In this document: positions 45,913 to 55,733 of the stretch, in pieces
Numbering within the stretch: position 1 is the stretch's first letter
Layout of the letters: each line of letters starts with the position of its first letter
Source: Variovorax sp. 54
GTDB lineage: Bacteria; Pseudomonadota; Gammaproteobacteria; Burkholderiales; Burkholderiaceae_C
NCBI RefSeq assembly: GCF_002754375.1
Contig: NZ_PEFF01000001.1
Coordinates: 310,001-374,000, forward strand
DNA: 64,000 bases
Direction of reading: 5' to 3'
Translations under genes and position numbers: made by a program
The notes under the pieces: model-generated
What the model was told of the DNA's origin: nothing
Database searches by the model: none
The model's input: the letters and a program-made list of their open reading frames with translations, nothing else

Positions 45913-48243
45913 TCAGTCGATCGTCTGCATGGCCTGCCAGACCCGCGACGGGCTCAGCGGCATGTGCAGGCGAGGTGCGCGGGCCCCGAGCCCGTTGCGT
46001 GCGAAGGCATCGGCCACCGCGTTGACGATGGCCGGCGTGGCGCCGATGGTGCCCAGCTCGCCGACGCCCTTCACGCCCAGCGGGTTGTTCTTGCAGGGCG
46101 TCGACTCGTCCATCTCCATCTGGAACATGGTGTCGACAATGTCGGCGCGCGGCGCGACGTAGTCCATCAGGCTGCCGGTCACGGGCTGGCCGGTTTCGGT
46201 GTCGTAGACCACCTGCTCGTACAGCGCCTGACCGATGCCCTGCACGGCACCGCCTTCGAGCTGGCCACGCACGATCATCGGATTGACCACGCGGCCCACG
46301 TCGTTGACGGAGCTGTAGGCCACGACGCTGATCTCGCCCGTGGGCGGATCGAGTTCGATCTCGCAGATGTGGCAGCCATTGGGCCAGCTCGGGCCAGCCA
46401 CGGTGCTGGTGGAGTCGACAAAGATCTCGCGCCCCGGCTGCTTGGCGGCCAGGGTGAACAGATCGAGTTCGAGGTCGGTGCCGGCCACGATGAAGGTGCC
46501 ACGGCTGTAGACGATGTCGTCGATGGAAGCCTCGAACTCCTGCGCTGCAAGTTCGCGCGCCTTGTTGATGGTGCGCTCGGCACCGATGCGCACGGCCGAG
46601 CCGCCGGTGAAGAGCGAGCGCGAGCCGGCACTGCCGAAGCCGTCGCCGCGGTCGGTGTCGCCGAGCACGACGCGCACCTTTTCGATGGGCACGCCGAAGG
46701 CATCGACGGCCAGCTGCGCAAGCGAGGTCGCAATGCCCTGCCCCATCGCGTTGACGGCCGAGAACACCTCGATCACGCCGTCGGCCTGCACCGACACCGT
46801 GACGCGCTCTTCGAACACGTTGCCGCCGGTCCACTCGAGAAACGTGGCGATGCCCAGGCCGCGCTGCTTGCCGCGCGCCGCGGACTCGGCCGCGCGGGCT
46901 TCGAAGCCCTGCCAGTCGGCCAGCTGCAGCGCCTGGTCCATCACCGACTCGAACTGGCCGGTGTCGTAGGTCTGCGCCATCGGGTTCTTGTAGGGCATCT
47001 GCTCGGGGCGGATGAAGTTACGCCGACGCAGCGCGATGCGGTCGATGCCCGTCTGGCGCGCGGCCTCGTCCATCAGGCGTTCGATGGTGAAGATGGCCTC
47101 GGGCCGGCCCGCGCCGCGATACGCGCCGGTGGGCGCGGTGTTGGTGAGCACCGCCTTGAAATGGAAGTCGATGGTCTGGATGTCGTAGACGCTGGTCTGC
47201 ACCCACGGGCCGATCAGCAGCTGGATCGCTACGCCGGTGCCGGTCGCGTAGGCGCCGACGTTGGCGAGCGTCTTGATGCGCAGGGCGAGGATCTTGCCGT
47301 CGGCGTCGAGCGCCATTTCAGCGCGCGCCTCGATGTCGCGGCCGTGCGCGCTCGAGAGGAACTCTTCGCTGCGGTCGGCCACCCACTTCACAGGCCGGCC
47401 CACCTGCAGCGCGGCGTAGGCGACCGCGATGTCTTCAGGGTAGGCGCCGGTCTTCATGCCGAAACCGCCGCCGACGTCGCCGACGACCACGCGCACTTTT
47501 TCTTTCGCCAGGCCGATGGCCGCGCAGACCGAATCGCGCACGCCGGACGGCATCTGGGTGCTCATGCGGATCGTGAGGCGGTCGGTCTTGCTGTCGTGCG
47601 TGGCGAGCACGGCGCGCGGCTCGATGGTGAGCGCAACGACGCGCTGGTTGTTCACGTCCAGCGCAATCACATGGGCGGCGCGCTCGAATGCGGCGGTGGC
47701 GGCTTCGCTGCTGCCGTGGCGCATCTCGGCGGCGATGTTGCCCGTGGCCTCGTCGCACAGGAGCGGCGCACCGTCGGCGGTCGCACCGGGGAGGTCGACC
47801 ACCATCGGCAGTTCTTCGTAGTCGACCATGACAGCCTCGGCCGCATCGCGCGCCTGCTGCACGGTGTCGGCAATGACGCACGCGACCGGTTCGCCGACGA
47901 AGCGCGCGCGTTCGTGCGCCATGGCGCGACGCGGCGGGCTGGCGCTGTCGCTGCCGTCCGCGCGCTTGAAGCCTGCGGCGCCGGGCATCGGCTTGACGCC
48001 GGCTTCGGCCAGGTCGGCCCCGGTGATCACGCGCAGCACGCCGGGCATGCCGACGGCCGCGGACGTGTCGACGGACACGATGCGCGCATGCGGATAGGGG
48101 GAACGCAGAAAAACGAGATGCGCCTGCTCGGCGAGCGTGACGTCGTCGGTGTAACGGCCGGCGCCTGCGAGCAGGCTTTCATCCTCGAGGCGGCGCACCG
48201 CCTGGCCGCTGCCGAAGCGCGTGGGGTTGGGTTCAGTGGTCAA
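45913..48243 (-). CDS. Molybdopterin-binding subunit of a xanthine-dehydrogenase-family hydroxylase (CoxL form II-like)
   Basis: A 776-residue large subunit binding the Mo-cytosine-dinucleotide cofactor. It opens with FGSGQAVRRLEDESLLAGAG (aldehyde oxidase a/b hammerhead) and has VGDVGGGFGMKTGAYPEDIA, the active-site segment TGAYRGAGRPEA (form II, not the CO-dehydrogenase form I), GQGIATSLAQLAVDAFG and the catalytic Glu in GVKGVGELGTIGA. The start is uncertain: TTG at 48243 has AGAGGA 5 bases upstream; the frame is open to 48324. The usual FAD (medium) and 2Fe-2S (small) subunit genes are absent on both sides. The true substrate is unknown; CO oxidation is unlikely. Confidence 0.85.
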   Translation of the reverse strand: MTTEPNPTRFGSGQAVRRLEDESLLAGAGRYTDDVTLAEQAHLVFLRSPYPHARIVSVDTSAAVGMPGVLRVITGADLAEAGVKPMPGAAGFKRADGSDSASPPRRAMAHERARFVGEPVACVIADTVQQARDAAEAVMVDYEELPMVVDLPGATADGAPLLCDEATGNIAAEMRHGSSEAATAAFERAAHVIALDVNNQRVVALTIEPRAVLATHDSKTDRLTIRMSTQMPSGVRDSVCAAIGLAKEKVRVVVGDVGGGFGMKTGAYPEDIAVAYAALQVGRPVKWVADRSEEFLSSAHGRDIEARAEMALDADGKILALRIKTLANVGAYATGTGVAIQLLIGPWVQTSVYDIQTIDFHFKAVLTNTAPTGAYRGAGRPEAIFTIERLMDEAARQTGIDRIALRRRNFIRPEQMPYKNPMAQTYDTGQFESVMDQALQLADWQGFEARAAESAARGKQRGLGIATFLEWTGGNVFEERVTVSVQADGVIEVFSAVNAMGQGIATSLAQLAVDAFGVPIEKVRVVLGDTDRGDGFGSAGSRSLFTGGSAVRIGAERTINKARELAAQEFEASIDDIVYSRGTFIVAGTDLELDLFTLAAKQPGREIFVDSTSTVAGPSWPNGCHICEIELDPPTGEISVVAYSSVNDVGRVVNPMIVRGQLEGGAVQGIGQALYEQVVYDTETGQPVTGSLMDYVAPRADIVDTMFQMEMDESTPCKNNPLGVKGVGELGTIGATPAIVNAVADAFARNGLGARAPRLHMPLSPSRVWQAMQTID

Positions 48244-48469
48244 CGTGGTCCTCTTGTGCTGATCCCCGGCGCTCTGCTCATGCCTGCCGGATCCGCTGTG
48301 GTACTGCGAAAGCAAGCTGAGCACTATAGGTTTTTCGACGGGTCTTGTGGGTTGTCTCTTGTGCCATCGGCGGTGGCACCAGGGCCGCAGCCTTGTGGAC
48401 TGTTCCCGTGTGAGCGGGATTTTCCCTCAACTGGCGGACGTTTTCGAGAAGCCGTGTATACCTGCAACC

Positions 48470-49225
48470 ATGCGACAACTGCCTTGGCTCGAACCCGGAG
48501 ACACACTGCCCGACCCCGCGTCGGCATGGGACGAAAGAGACCCCGTGCCCGGCCTGCTGGCGGCTGGCGGATCGCTCGATGTCGATACTTTGATGCAAGC
48601 CTATGGCCGCTGCGTTTTCCCCTGGTTCAGCGACGACCAGCCCATCCTGTGGTGGAGCCCCGACCCGCGCATGGTGCTGCGGGTGCACGACTTCCGGCTG
48701 CATCGCTCGCTGCGCAAGACCCTGAACCGTTTTGCCATGACGCCCGGCTGCGAGCTGCGCGTCGATCACGATTTTGGAACGGTGATCCAGGCGTGTTCGC
48801 AGTCGGCGCGCGCCGGCCAGTCGGGCACGTGGATCGTGCCCGACATGGTGCAGGCCTATACGCAATTGCACCGCGCCGGGCATGCACACAGCGTCGAAAC
48901 CTGGATCGACGGCGAGCTGGCGGGCGGGCTCTACTGCGTGGCGCTGGGCCAGGCGGTGTTCGGTGAGTCGATGTTCACGCGCCGGCCGGACGCTTCGAAG
49001 ATTGCGCTGGCCGGCCTGGTCGCGCTGTGCCGGCGTGCCGGCGTCGAAATGATCGACTGCCAGCAGAACACCGCGCACCTGGCCAGCCTCGGCGCCCGCG
49101 AAATGCCGCGCGCGCGCTTCGTGGCGCACGTGGCCAAGGCCCGAAAACAGGAGGGCCCACAGTGGCAATTCGACCCCGTATACTGGTCTGAACTCCTTTC
49201 CGAGCGACCTTCTCTTTCGACGTGA
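48470..49225 (+). CDS. aat: Leucyl/phenylalanyl-tRNA-protein transferase
   Basis: A 251-residue enzyme that adds Leu or Phe from aminoacyl-tRNA to N-terminal Lys/Arg of proteins, marking them for ClpAP (N-end rule). Signatures are LLAAGGSLDVDTLMQAYGRC, VFPWFSDDQPILWWSPDPRM, HSVETWIDGELAGGLYCVAL, GESMFTRRPDASKIAL and IDCQQNTAHLASLGAREMPR. The ATG at 48470 is chosen because the homology begins at MRQLPWLEPG; an upstream frame to 48347 has none. It is followed 6 bases later by bpt. Confidence 0.95.
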   Translation: MRQLPWLEPGDTLPDPASAWDERDPVPGLLAAGGSLDVDTLMQAYGRCVFPWFSDDQPILWWSPDPRMVLRVHDFRLHRSLRKTLNRFAMTPGCELRVDHDFGTVIQACSQSARAGQSGTWIVPDMVQAYTQLHRAGHAHSVETWIDGELAGGLYCVALGQAVFGESMFTRRPDASKIALAGLVALCRRAGVEMIDCQQNTAHLASLGAREMPRARFVAHVAKARKQEGPQWQFDPVYWSELLSERPSLST

Positions 49226-49231
49226 CGTGAC

Positions 49232-49981
49232 GTGACGCACCTCAAGGATCTTCCGCTTCACACGCTGCAGTTCTATGCGACGGCGCCCTATCCCTGCAGC
49301 TACCTGCCGGATCGCCAGGCCCGCTCGCAGGTGGCCACGCCGAGCCACCTGATCCACAACGACGCGTATTCCGACCTGGTGCTCAGCGGCTTTCGGCGCA
49401 GCGGCATGTTCACCTACCGGCCGTATTGCGACGGCTGCCGTGCCTGCATCCCGCTGCGCGTGCTGGCGCACAGCTTCCAGCCGAACCGCAGCCAGCGGCG
49501 CACGGCCAAGCAGCACGCCGACCTGCAGGCCCGCGTGCTCAAGCTGTGCTTCGTGCCCGAGCACTACCAGCTCTACCTGCGCTACCAGACCGGCCGCCAC
49601 TCGGGCGGCGGCATGGACCACGACAGCATCGACCAGTACACCCAGTTCTTGCTGCAAAGCCGCGTCAACTCGCGGCTGGTCGAATTTCGCGAGACCCTGC
49701 CCGACGGCAGCCCGGGCGCGCTGAAGATGGTGTCGATCCTCGACGTGCTCAGCGACGGCATCTCGGCCGTCTACACCTTCTACGAGCCCGAGGACGGCGC
49801 TGGCTACGGCACCTACAGCGTGCTGTGGCAGATCGAGCAGGCCCGCAAACTGGGCCTGCCGCACGTCTATCTGGGCTACTGGATCGAGCGCAGCCCCAAG
49901 ATGCACTACAAGGCGCGCTTTTCCCCGCACGAAGTGTTGGTGGACGGCCACTGGCAGCCACCGGGCAATTTCACAAGGTAA
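49232..49981 (+). CDS. bpt: Aspartate/glutamate leucyltransferase (Bpt)
   Basis: A 249-residue N-end-rule transferase that puts Leu on proteins beginning with Asp or Glu. It has the paired-Cys motif [47 protein letters not shown] and [20 protein letters not shown]. The start is GTG at 49232 within a GTGACGTGACGTGACG run just after the aat stop; no other start fits. It forms a two-gene unit with aat. Confidence 0.95.
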   Translation: MTHLKDLPLHTLQFYATAPYPCSYLPDRQARSQVATPSHLIHNDAYSDLVLSGFRRSGMFTYRPYCDGCRACIPLRVLAHSFQPNRSQRRTAKQHADLQARVLKLCFVPEHYQLYLRYQTGRHSGGGMDHDSIDQYTQFLLQSRVNSRLVEFRETLPDGSPGALKMVSILDVLSDGISAVYTFYEPEDGAGYGTYSVLWQIEQARKLGLPHVYLGYWIERSPKMHYKARFSPHEVLVDGHWQPPGNFTR

Positions 49982-50012
49982 AATTGGCGTCCGGTCATCA
50001 CCGCCCAGCGCC

Positions 50013-50837
50013 ATGAGAAAAAACCTATCCGACGTTCCCGCCACTCCCGTCATCCAGGTCATCGAGCGCATGTTCTCGCTGATCGATGTTCTCGCCTCAC
50101 GCGAAGAGGCCATTTCGCTGAAGGAGATCAGCGAAAAGACGGGGCTCCACCCGTCGACCACGCACCGCATCCTCAATGACCTCGCGGTCGGTCGTTTCGT
50201 CGACCGGCCGGAAGCCGGCAGCTACCGCCTCGGCATGCGCCTGCTGGAGCTGGGCAACCTGGTCAAGGGCCGCCTGAACGTGCGTGACGCGGCCCTGGGC
50301 CCGATGCGCGAGCTGCACAAGCTCACCCAGCAGCCGGTCAACCTCAGCATGCGCCAGGGCGACGAGATCGTGTACATCGAGCGCGCCTACAGCGAACGCT
50401 CGGGCATGCAGGTGGTGCGCGCCATCGGCGGCCGTGCCGCCCTGCACCTGACCTCGACCGGCAAGCTCTTCTTGGCCGCCGACGACCCGCAGCGCGTGCG
50501 CAGCTACGCCACGCGTACCGGCCTGGCCGGCCACACCCGCAACAGCATCACCCAGTTGCCCGCGCTCGAGCGCGAGCTGTCGAAGGCACGCCAGTACGGC
50601 ATCGCCCGCGACAACGAAGAACTGGAATTGGGCGTGCGCTGCATGGCCGCCGGCATCTACGACGACCAGGGCAAGCTGGTGGCGGGCCTGTCGATCTCGG
50701 CCCCAGCCGATCGCCTCGACGAAGGCTGGTTGCCCAAGCTGCAGGCGACCGCCAATGAAATCTCGGGCGCACTGGGTTTCAAGGACGGCATGGCTGCAAC
50801 GCCTGCGTCGGGCGCGAACGTGACAACGGGCGCCTGA
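50013..50837 (+). CDS. IclR-family transcriptional regulator
   Basis: A 274-residue IclR regulator of unknown target. The winged HTH is at about 10-75 (VIERMFSLIDVLASREEAIS, EKTGLHPSTTHRILNDLA). The effector domain has EIVYIERAYSERSGMQVVR, LHLTSTGKLFLAA, GIARDNEELELGVRCMAAGI and AGLSISAPADRL. A terminator overlaps its stop codon. Neighbours (bpt, a peptidase) give no hint of its regulon. Confidence 0.9.
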   Translation: MRKNLSDVPATPVIQVIERMFSLIDVLASREEAISLKEISEKTGLHPSTTHRILNDLAVGRFVDRPEAGSYRLGMRLLELGNLVKGRLNVRDAALGPMRELHKLTQQPVNLSMRQGDEIVYIERAYSERSGMQVVRAIGGRAALHLTSTGKLFLAADDPQRVRSYATRTGLAGHTRNSITQLPALERELSKARQYGIARDNEELELGVRCMAAGIYDDQGKLVAGLSISAPADRLDEGWLPKLQATANEISGALGFKDGMAATPASGANVTTGA

Positions 50838-50853
50838 GCGCCCGTTTTCTTTC
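50826..50853 (+). terminator. Rho-independent terminator of the IclR gene
   Basis: ACGGGCGC and GCGCCCGT pair perfectly around CTGA, followed by TTTTCTTTC. The loop contains the gene's own stop codon (50835-50837), so the last codons form the stem. Confidence 0.9.
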
Positions 50854-50945
50854 GACTCTTTCTTCTCTCTTCCGGCGAGTCAGCCGGTTCGCCCTCCACG
50901 AGGGCTGCAGGCAGGCCGCTAAACGGCCTCCCTGCTCGATCAATC

Positions 50946-52112
50946 TCAGCCAGCGACCTGGAAGCCGCGCGGTCCCGACACAGCGTGCGTGGCCTCGACC
51001 CAGCGGCGAACCCGCTCGGCGTCGGCGATGCGGCTGAACTTGCCGGCCGAATCCAGGAACACCATGATCAGCTTGCGCCCGGCCACCTTGGCCTGCATCA
51101 CGAGGCACTGGCCGGCTTCGGAGATGTAGCCGGTCTTCTGCAGGCCGATGTCCCATTCCGGGCTCTTCACGAGGCGGTTGGTCGTGTTGAACTGCAGCAC
51201 GCGGTTGCCGACCTCGACCTGGTATTCAGGCGACGTGGACAGCGAACGCACCGTGGCGTCGGAATAGGCTGCGTTGACCAGCAGCGCCAGGTCTTGCGCG
51301 CTCGACTGGTTGCGGCTCGACAGGCCCGTGGGCTCCACGTAGCGCGTGTCCTTCATGCCGAGCATGCGGGCCTTGGCATTCATGATGCTCACGAAGGTCG
51401 TGAGGCCGCCCGGGTAGGTGCGGCCCAGTGCGTGCGCGGCACGGTTCTCACTCGACATCAGCGCCAGGTGCAGCAGCTCGCCGCGCGAGAGCGTGGTGCC
51501 GACGGTCAGGCGCGAACGGCTGCCCTTTTCGGTGTCGACGTCATCTTGCGTGATCGTGATGAGCTCGTCGTTCGGCAGATGGGCCTCGCTGATCAGCAGG
51601 CCGGTCATGAGCTTGGTGAGCGACGCGATCGGCAGCACGGCGTGGTCGTTCTTGCTGAACAGCACTTCGTGGGTGTCCTGGTCGATCACCAGGGCGACGC
51701 TCGACTTCAGGTCGAGCGCGTCGTCGGTGCTGTGCAGACCGGCCATCTGGCCGAAGGACTGGCGGGCGGGCGTCTCGACGCGCACCACCGAACGGCGCTG
51801 CACGGCAACGACAGTCTTGCCATTCTTCTTGTGGATGGTGGCCACGACGTTGCGGCCGCCGCGCACGACCTTGTCGGCCTGCTCGGCGCGACCGCCGCGC
51901 GCCACCTTGGAAGCGGACGCATTGCGCTGCTTGGCTTCGGCGGGTGCCTTCGCCTTCTTGGCGACCGCGGACTTCGCGGCAGCGGGTTTTTCCTTCTTCG
52001 CGGCCTGGGCGCCAGGCAGCAAAAACGCCGAGGCGCACAGCGCCACGGCGAGGAACTTGAAGGCGGGTAGGAACCGCTGGATGGAAACTCGACGTAGACG
52101 GGTTTCAGGCAT
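50946..52112 (-). CDS. pbpG: D-alanyl-D-alanine endopeptidase (PBP7-like)
   Basis: A 388-residue periplasmic serine peptidase that cuts peptidoglycan cross-links (S11 family). The signal peptide ends near LLPGAQA (about residue 38). A Lys/Ala-rich linker (AAKKEKPAAAKSAVAKKAKA) of about 60 residues comes next. The catalytic domain has SxxK in PIASLTKLM (Ser about 164), SxN in LMSSENRAA (about 219) and KTG in LQKTGY (about 325). The linker makes it longer than E. coli PbpG (about 310). The ATG at 52112 has GGAG 8 bases upstream. Confidence 0.9.
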   Translation of the reverse strand: MPETRLRRVSIQRFLPAFKFLAVALCASAFLLPGAQAAKKEKPAAAKSAVAKKAKAPAEAKQRNASASKVARGGRAEQADKVVRGGRNVVATIHKKNGKTVVAVQRRSVVRVETPARQSFGQMAGLHSTDDALDLKSSVALVIDQDTHEVLFSKNDHAVLPIASLTKLMTGLLISEAHLPNDELITITQDDVDTEKGSRSRLTVGTTLSRGELLHLALMSSENRAAHALGRTYPGGLTTFVSIMNAKARMLGMKDTRYVEPTGLSSRNQSSAQDLALLVNAAYSDATVRSLSTSPEYQVEVGNRVLQFNTTNRLVKSPEWDIGLQKTGYISEAGQCLVMQAKVAGRKLIMVFLDSAGKFSRIADAERVRRWVEATHAVSGPRGFQVAG

Positions 52113-52229
52113 CAATAAATCTCCAGCGGCAACAAACGAGGACCGCAGTGTATCGAAATCAAAAAAGGCACGCAATATCAGTTACTTGCATCCCCTTCTT
52201 CATTCGAATACCAAGGAACGCCTCAAAAC

Positions 52230-53768
52230 CTAACCTTGTGCCGCCACTCTCTCAGCTTGGCTCTGTAACTTGTTGAGCGCACTCAAATAAGCCTTTGCCG
52301 AAGCGACCACGATGTCTGGGTCTGCACCCACACCGTTGACCACCCGCCCTGCGTTTTGTAACCGGACTGTAACTTCCCCCTGGCTTTCCGTCGAGCCGCT
52401 GATGGCATTGACAGAGTAAAGAACCATCTCCGCGCCGCTCTTGACGTGGGCCTCGATCGCCTTGAGGGACGCATCGACCGGCCCGTTGCCGTCGGATTCG
52501 CTGGTGACTTCCTTGCCCTGGATCGTGAACACGATCTTGGCCTGGGGTCGCTCGCCGGTTTCGCTGTGCTGGGAGAGAGAGACAAAAGCGAACTGTTCAC
52601 CAACGTTTGACAACTCTTCCGCGCTGACCAGCGCCAGGATGTCTTCGTCGAAAATTTCGGACTTGCGGTCGGCCAGCTCCTTGAAGCGCGAGAACGCGGC
52701 GTTGACCTCGGTCTCGCTTTCCATCGTCACGCCCAGGTCCTGCAGGCGCTGCTTGAAGGCGTTGCGGCCGCTGAGCTTGCCCAGCACGATCTTGTTGGCG
52801 CTCCAGCCCACGTCTTCGGCCCGCATGATCTCGTAGGTGTCGCGTGCCTTGAGCACGCCATCCTGGTGAATGCCCGAGGCATGTGCGAAGGCGTTGGCGC
52901 CCACCACGGCCTTGTTGGGCTGCACCACGAACCCTGTGGTCTGGCTCACCATGCGGCTCGCGGCCACGATGTGCTGGGTGTCGATGTTCAGGTCGAGCCC
53001 GAAGTAGTCCCTGCGCGTCTTCACGGCCATGACCACTTCTTCGAGCGAGCAGTTGCCCGCGCGCTCGCCCAGGCCGTTGATGGTGCACTCGACCTGGCGC
53101 GCGCCGCCGATCTTCACGCCGGCCAGCGAATTCGCCACGGCCATGCCGAGGTCGTTGTGGCAATGCACCGACCAGATCGCCTTGTCACTGTTGGGAATGC
53201 GCTCGCGCAGCATCTTGATGAAGTTGCCGTACAGCTCGGGAATGGCGTAGCCGACGGTGTCGGGCACGTTGATGGTGGTGGCGCCCTCGTTGATCACGGT
53301 TTCGAGCACGCGGCACAGGAAGTCCGGGTCGCTGCGGTAGCCGTCTTCGGGGCTGAACTCGACGTCGGCGATCTGGTTGCGTGCAAAGCGCACGGCCAGC
53401 TTGGCCTGCTCATGCACCTCGTCGGGCGACATGCGCAGCTTCTTCTCCATGTGCAGCGGCGAGGTCGCAATGAAGGTGTGGATGCGCCCGCGCGCCGCGC
53501 CCTTCAGGGCCTCGGCCGCGCGTGCGATGTCACGGTCGTTGGCGCGCGAGAGGCCGCACACCGTCGCGTCCTTGATCGCGTTGGCAATGGCCTTCACGGC
53601 CTCGAAATCGCCGTTCGAGCTGGCCGGAAAGCCCGCTTCGATGACGTCGACCTTGAGCCGCTCCAGCAGCTTGGCGATGCGCAGTTTTTCGTCGCGCGTC
53701 ATCGAGGCGCCAGGCGACTGCTCGCCGTCGCGCAAGGTGGTGTCGAAAATAATGAGTTGGTCGGTCAT
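52230..53768 (-). CDS. leuA: 2-Isopropylmalate synthase, LeuA type 1
   Basis: A 512-residue enzyme for the first step of leucine synthesis (acetyl-CoA plus 2-oxoisovalerate). The HMGL-like barrel starts [17 protein letters not shown], has [17 protein letters not shown] and the metal region [16 protein letters not shown], and [16 protein letters not shown]. The C-terminal LeuA dimer domain (about 390-505) gives leucine feedback control. Length and sequence fit the E. coli-type enzyme. It lies 53 bases after a second, different LeuA gene, so the two are probably cotranscribed. Confidence 0.95.
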   Translation of the reverse strand: MTDQLIIFDTTLRDGEQSPGASMTRDEKLRIAKLLERLKVDVIEAGFPASSNGDFEAVKAIANAIKDATVCGLSRANDRDIARAAEALKGAARGRIHTFIATSPLHMEKKLRMSPDEVHEQAKLAVRFARNQIADVEFSPEDGYRSDPDFLCRVLETVINEGATTINVPDTVGYAIPELYGNFIKMLRERIPNSDKAIWSVHCHNDLGMAVANSLAGVKIGGARQVECTINGLGERAGNCSLEEVVMAVKTRRDYFGLDLNIDTQHIVAASRMVSQTTGFVVQPNKAVVGANAFAHASGIHQDGVLKARDTYEIMRAEDVGWSANKIVLGKLSGRNAFKQRLQDLGVTMESETEVNAAFSRFKELADRKSEIFDEDILALVSAEELSNVGEQFAFVSLSQHSETGERPQAKIVFTIQGKEVTSESDGNGPVDASLKAIEAHVKSGAEMVLYSVNAISGSTESQGEVTVRLQNAGRVVNGVGADPDIVVASAKAYLSALNKLQSQAERVAAQG

Positions 53769-53821
53769 CGTGGAGCTCCTTTGTTCGTTCCCACCTTGCG
53801 CATGCGGCTGGTGCCGGTGCT

Positions 53822-55525
53822 TCAGGCGACTTCAACCGCCGATTGTGCGCTGTGCGCGCCCCGGGCCCGTGCGCGCTGCACGCCCGACACGATCGCTTTC
53901 AGCGAGGCCGAGATCACGTTCGCATCGATGCCGACGCCGAACAGCGTCTGCGACTCGTCGACGCGCAGTTCGAGGTAGGCCACCGACTTGGCATCGGCAC
54001 CCGCGCCGATGGCGTGTTGGTGGTAGTCCATGACGCGCACCGTGTGGCCGGTGGCCTGGCTCAGCGCCTGCGTGAAGGCGTCGATCGGGCCGTTGCCGCG
54101 GCCTTCGATGGCGCGCATTTCACCGTCCCAGGGCAGGTCGCCGCGCAGCACCACCGTGGCCTCAGCGCCCTCGCCTTCTTCCTGGATCACGCGGTGCTGC
54201 AAGGCCTTGGCGGTCTCGATGCCGTATTCGTTCACGAAGATCTGCCAGAGATCGGCGGCGGTGAGTTCCTTGCCGCCCACGTCCATCACGCGCTGCACGA
54301 CCTGCATGAACTCCATCTGCAAGCGGCGCGGCATCTCGAGGCCGTACTCGCTCTCGAGCAGGTAGGCCATGCCGCCCTTGCCCGACTGGCTGTTCACGCG
54401 GATCACGGCTTCGTAGCTGCGGCCCACGTCCTTCGGATCGATGGGGAGGTACGGGATGTCCCAGATGTCGCCGTCCTTGCGCGCGGCGAAGGCCTTCTTG
54501 ATCGCGTCCTGGTGCGAGCCCGAGAACGAGGTGTAGACGAGGTCGCCCACATACGGATGGCGCGGGTGTACGGGGATCTGGTTGCAGTGCTCGACCGTGG
54601 CGCGGATCTCGTCGATGTTCGAGAAGTCGAGTTCCGGCGAAACGCCCTGCGTATAGAGGTTGAGCGCGACGTTCACGAGGTCGAGATTGCCGGTGCGCTC
54701 GCCATTGCCGAAGAGGCAGCCCTCGATGCGCTCGGCGCCCGCCATCAAGGCCAGTTCGCCAGCTGCCGTGCCGGTGCCGCGGTCGTTGTGCGGGTGCACG
54801 CACAGCACGATCGAATCGCGACGCTCGAGGTTGCGGTGCATCCACTCGATCATGTCCGCGAAGATGTTCGGCGTGGAGTGCTCGACCGTGGTGGGCAGGT
54901 TGACGATGCACTTGCGCTCGGGCGTCGGCGCCCAGACCGCGGTGACCGCATCGACCACGCGCTTGGAGAAGACCACGTCGGTGCCCGAGAACATTTCGGG
55001 CGAGTACTGGAAGGTCCACTGCGTGGCCGGTTGTTTGGCGGCGAAGTCGTTGAACATGCGCGCATGGCTGCTCGCGAGTTCGACGATCTGGTCTTCGTCC
55101 ATTCCGAGCACCACACGGCGCATCACGGGGGCGACGGCGTTGTAGAGGTGGACGATGGCGCGCGGCACGCCTTGCAAGGCTTCGAAGGTGCGCTCGATGA
55201 GGTGGTCGCGCGCTTGGGTGAGCACCTGGATCGTCACGTCGTCGGGAATGCGGTCTTCTTCGATGAGCTTGCGCACGAAGTCGAATTCGACCTGCGACGC
55301 CGAGGGAAAGCCGACTTCGATTTCCTTGAAGCCGATGGCCACGAGCGTCTCGAACATGCGCATCTTGCGCGGGATGTCCATGGGCTCGACCAGCGCCTGG
55401 TTGCCATCGCGCAGGTCCGTCGACAGCCAGATCGGGGCCTTGGTCAGCACGGCGTCGGGCCAGGTGCGGTCCTTGAGGCCGATCGGTGCGAATGCGCGGT
55501 ACTTGGCTTGAGGTTGCTTCAACAT
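53822..55525 (-). CDS. leuA: 2-Isopropylmalate synthase, LeuA type 2
   Basis: A 567-residue LeuA of the longer actinobacterial/yeast-like class, only distantly related to its neighbour. It has [80 protein letters not shown] and [19 protein letters not shown]. The C-terminal regulatory domain contains [20 protein letters not shown]. The ATG at 55525 begins [13 protein letters not shown] leucine attenuator lies directly upstream, so leucine supply should control this gene and the second leuA. Confidence 0.95.
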   Translation of the reverse strand: MLKQPQAKYRAFAPIGLKDRTWPDAVLTKAPIWLSTDLRDGNQALVEPMDIPRKMRMFETLVAIGFKEIEVGFPSASQVEFDFVRKLIEEDRIPDDVTIQVLTQARDHLIERTFEALQGVPRAIVHLYNAVAPVMRRVVLGMDEDQIVELASSHARMFNDFAAKQPATQWTFQYSPEMFSGTDVVFSKRVVDAVTAVWAPTPERKCIVNLPTTVEHSTPNIFADMIEWMHRNLERRDSIVLCVHPHNDRGTGTAAGELALMAGAERIEGCLFGNGERTGNLDLVNVALNLYTQGVSPELDFSNIDEIRATVEHCNQIPVHPRHPYVGDLVYTSFSGSHQDAIKKAFAARKDGDIWDIPYLPIDPKDVGRSYEAVIRVNSQSGKGGMAYLLESEYGLEMPRRLQMEFMQVVQRVMDVGGKELTAADLWQIFVNEYGIETAKALQHRVIQEEGEGAEATVVLRGDLPWDGEMRAIEGRGNGPIDAFTQALSQATGHTVRVMDYHQHAIGAGADAKSVAYLELRVDESQTLFGVGIDANVISASLKAIVSGVQRARARGAHSAQSAVEVA

Positions 55526-55563
55526 GTCAATTTCTCTGTGATGGTTGGAACTCAACCAGCAAC

Positions 55564-55604
55564 CCCAAAAGACAAACGGCCCGTTGCTGGTGCGAACGGG
55601 CCGT
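55564..55604 (-). terminator. Attenuator terminator of the leu leader
   Basis: On the minus strand ACGGCCCGTT and AACGGGCCGT form a perfect 10-bp stem with a 9-base loop, followed by TTGTCTTTTGGGG. It sits between the leader peptide stop (55626) and the leuA start (55525), which is the place for transcription attenuation. Confidence 0.88.
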
Positions 55605-55625
55605 GATGAGGGATTAGCGCGTGCG

Positions 55626-55682
55626 CTACCGTCTCCGCCCGTGAGGGAGGGCTAGTAGGGCCAGCAGCGAAATCTTGGTCAT
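55626..55682 (-). CDS. leuL: Leucine leader peptide
   Basis: An 18-codon frame, [18 protein letters not shown], followed by TAG. Leucine makes up 5 of the 7 residues from position 6 to 12, coded CTG CTG, CTA CTA and CTC. CTA is rare in such a GC-rich genome, so ribosome stalling at low Leu-tRNA is expected. That would prevent the downstream terminator from forming. No Shine-Dalgarno is seen; the predicted transcription start lies within a few bases of the ATG, so the peptide is probably translated leaderless or nearly so. Confidence 0.85.
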   Translation of the reverse strand: MTKISLLALLALPHGRRR

Positions 55683-55692
55683 GAGGGTTGCG

Positions 55693-55722
55693 AATGTAGC
55701 ACAGCCTTCGCGGGCCTGTGAA
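55693..55722 (-). promoter_or_regulatory. Promoter of the leu leader
   Basis: A -35 TTCACA (55717-55722) and a -10 TACATT (55693-55698) are 18 bases apart on the minus strand. The start would fall a few bases before the leader ATG at 55682. The -35 is the loop of a palindrome (CGGGCC/GGCCCG, 55711-55728), which could also be the weak terminator of pssA or an operator. Confidence 0.6.
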
Positions 55723-55733
55723 GGCCCGGGACT

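Noticed and set aside
45913..48243. Naming the molybdenum enzyme a carbon monoxide dehydrogenase
   Set aside because: The active-site loop is AYRGAGR (form II) rather than the AYXCSFR of true CO dehydrogenases, and partner subunits are missing.
45004..48966. 1320-codon plus-strand frame opposite the AraC and molybdenum-hydroxylase genes
   Set aside because: Composition is that of an antisense shadow (Arg, Ala, His, Gly, Asp-rich) and the minus strand holds well-recognised families throughout.
53843..55606. 587-codon plus-strand frame opposite leuA
   Set aside because: No family features; it runs through the attenuator and is the antisense of a clear LeuA.
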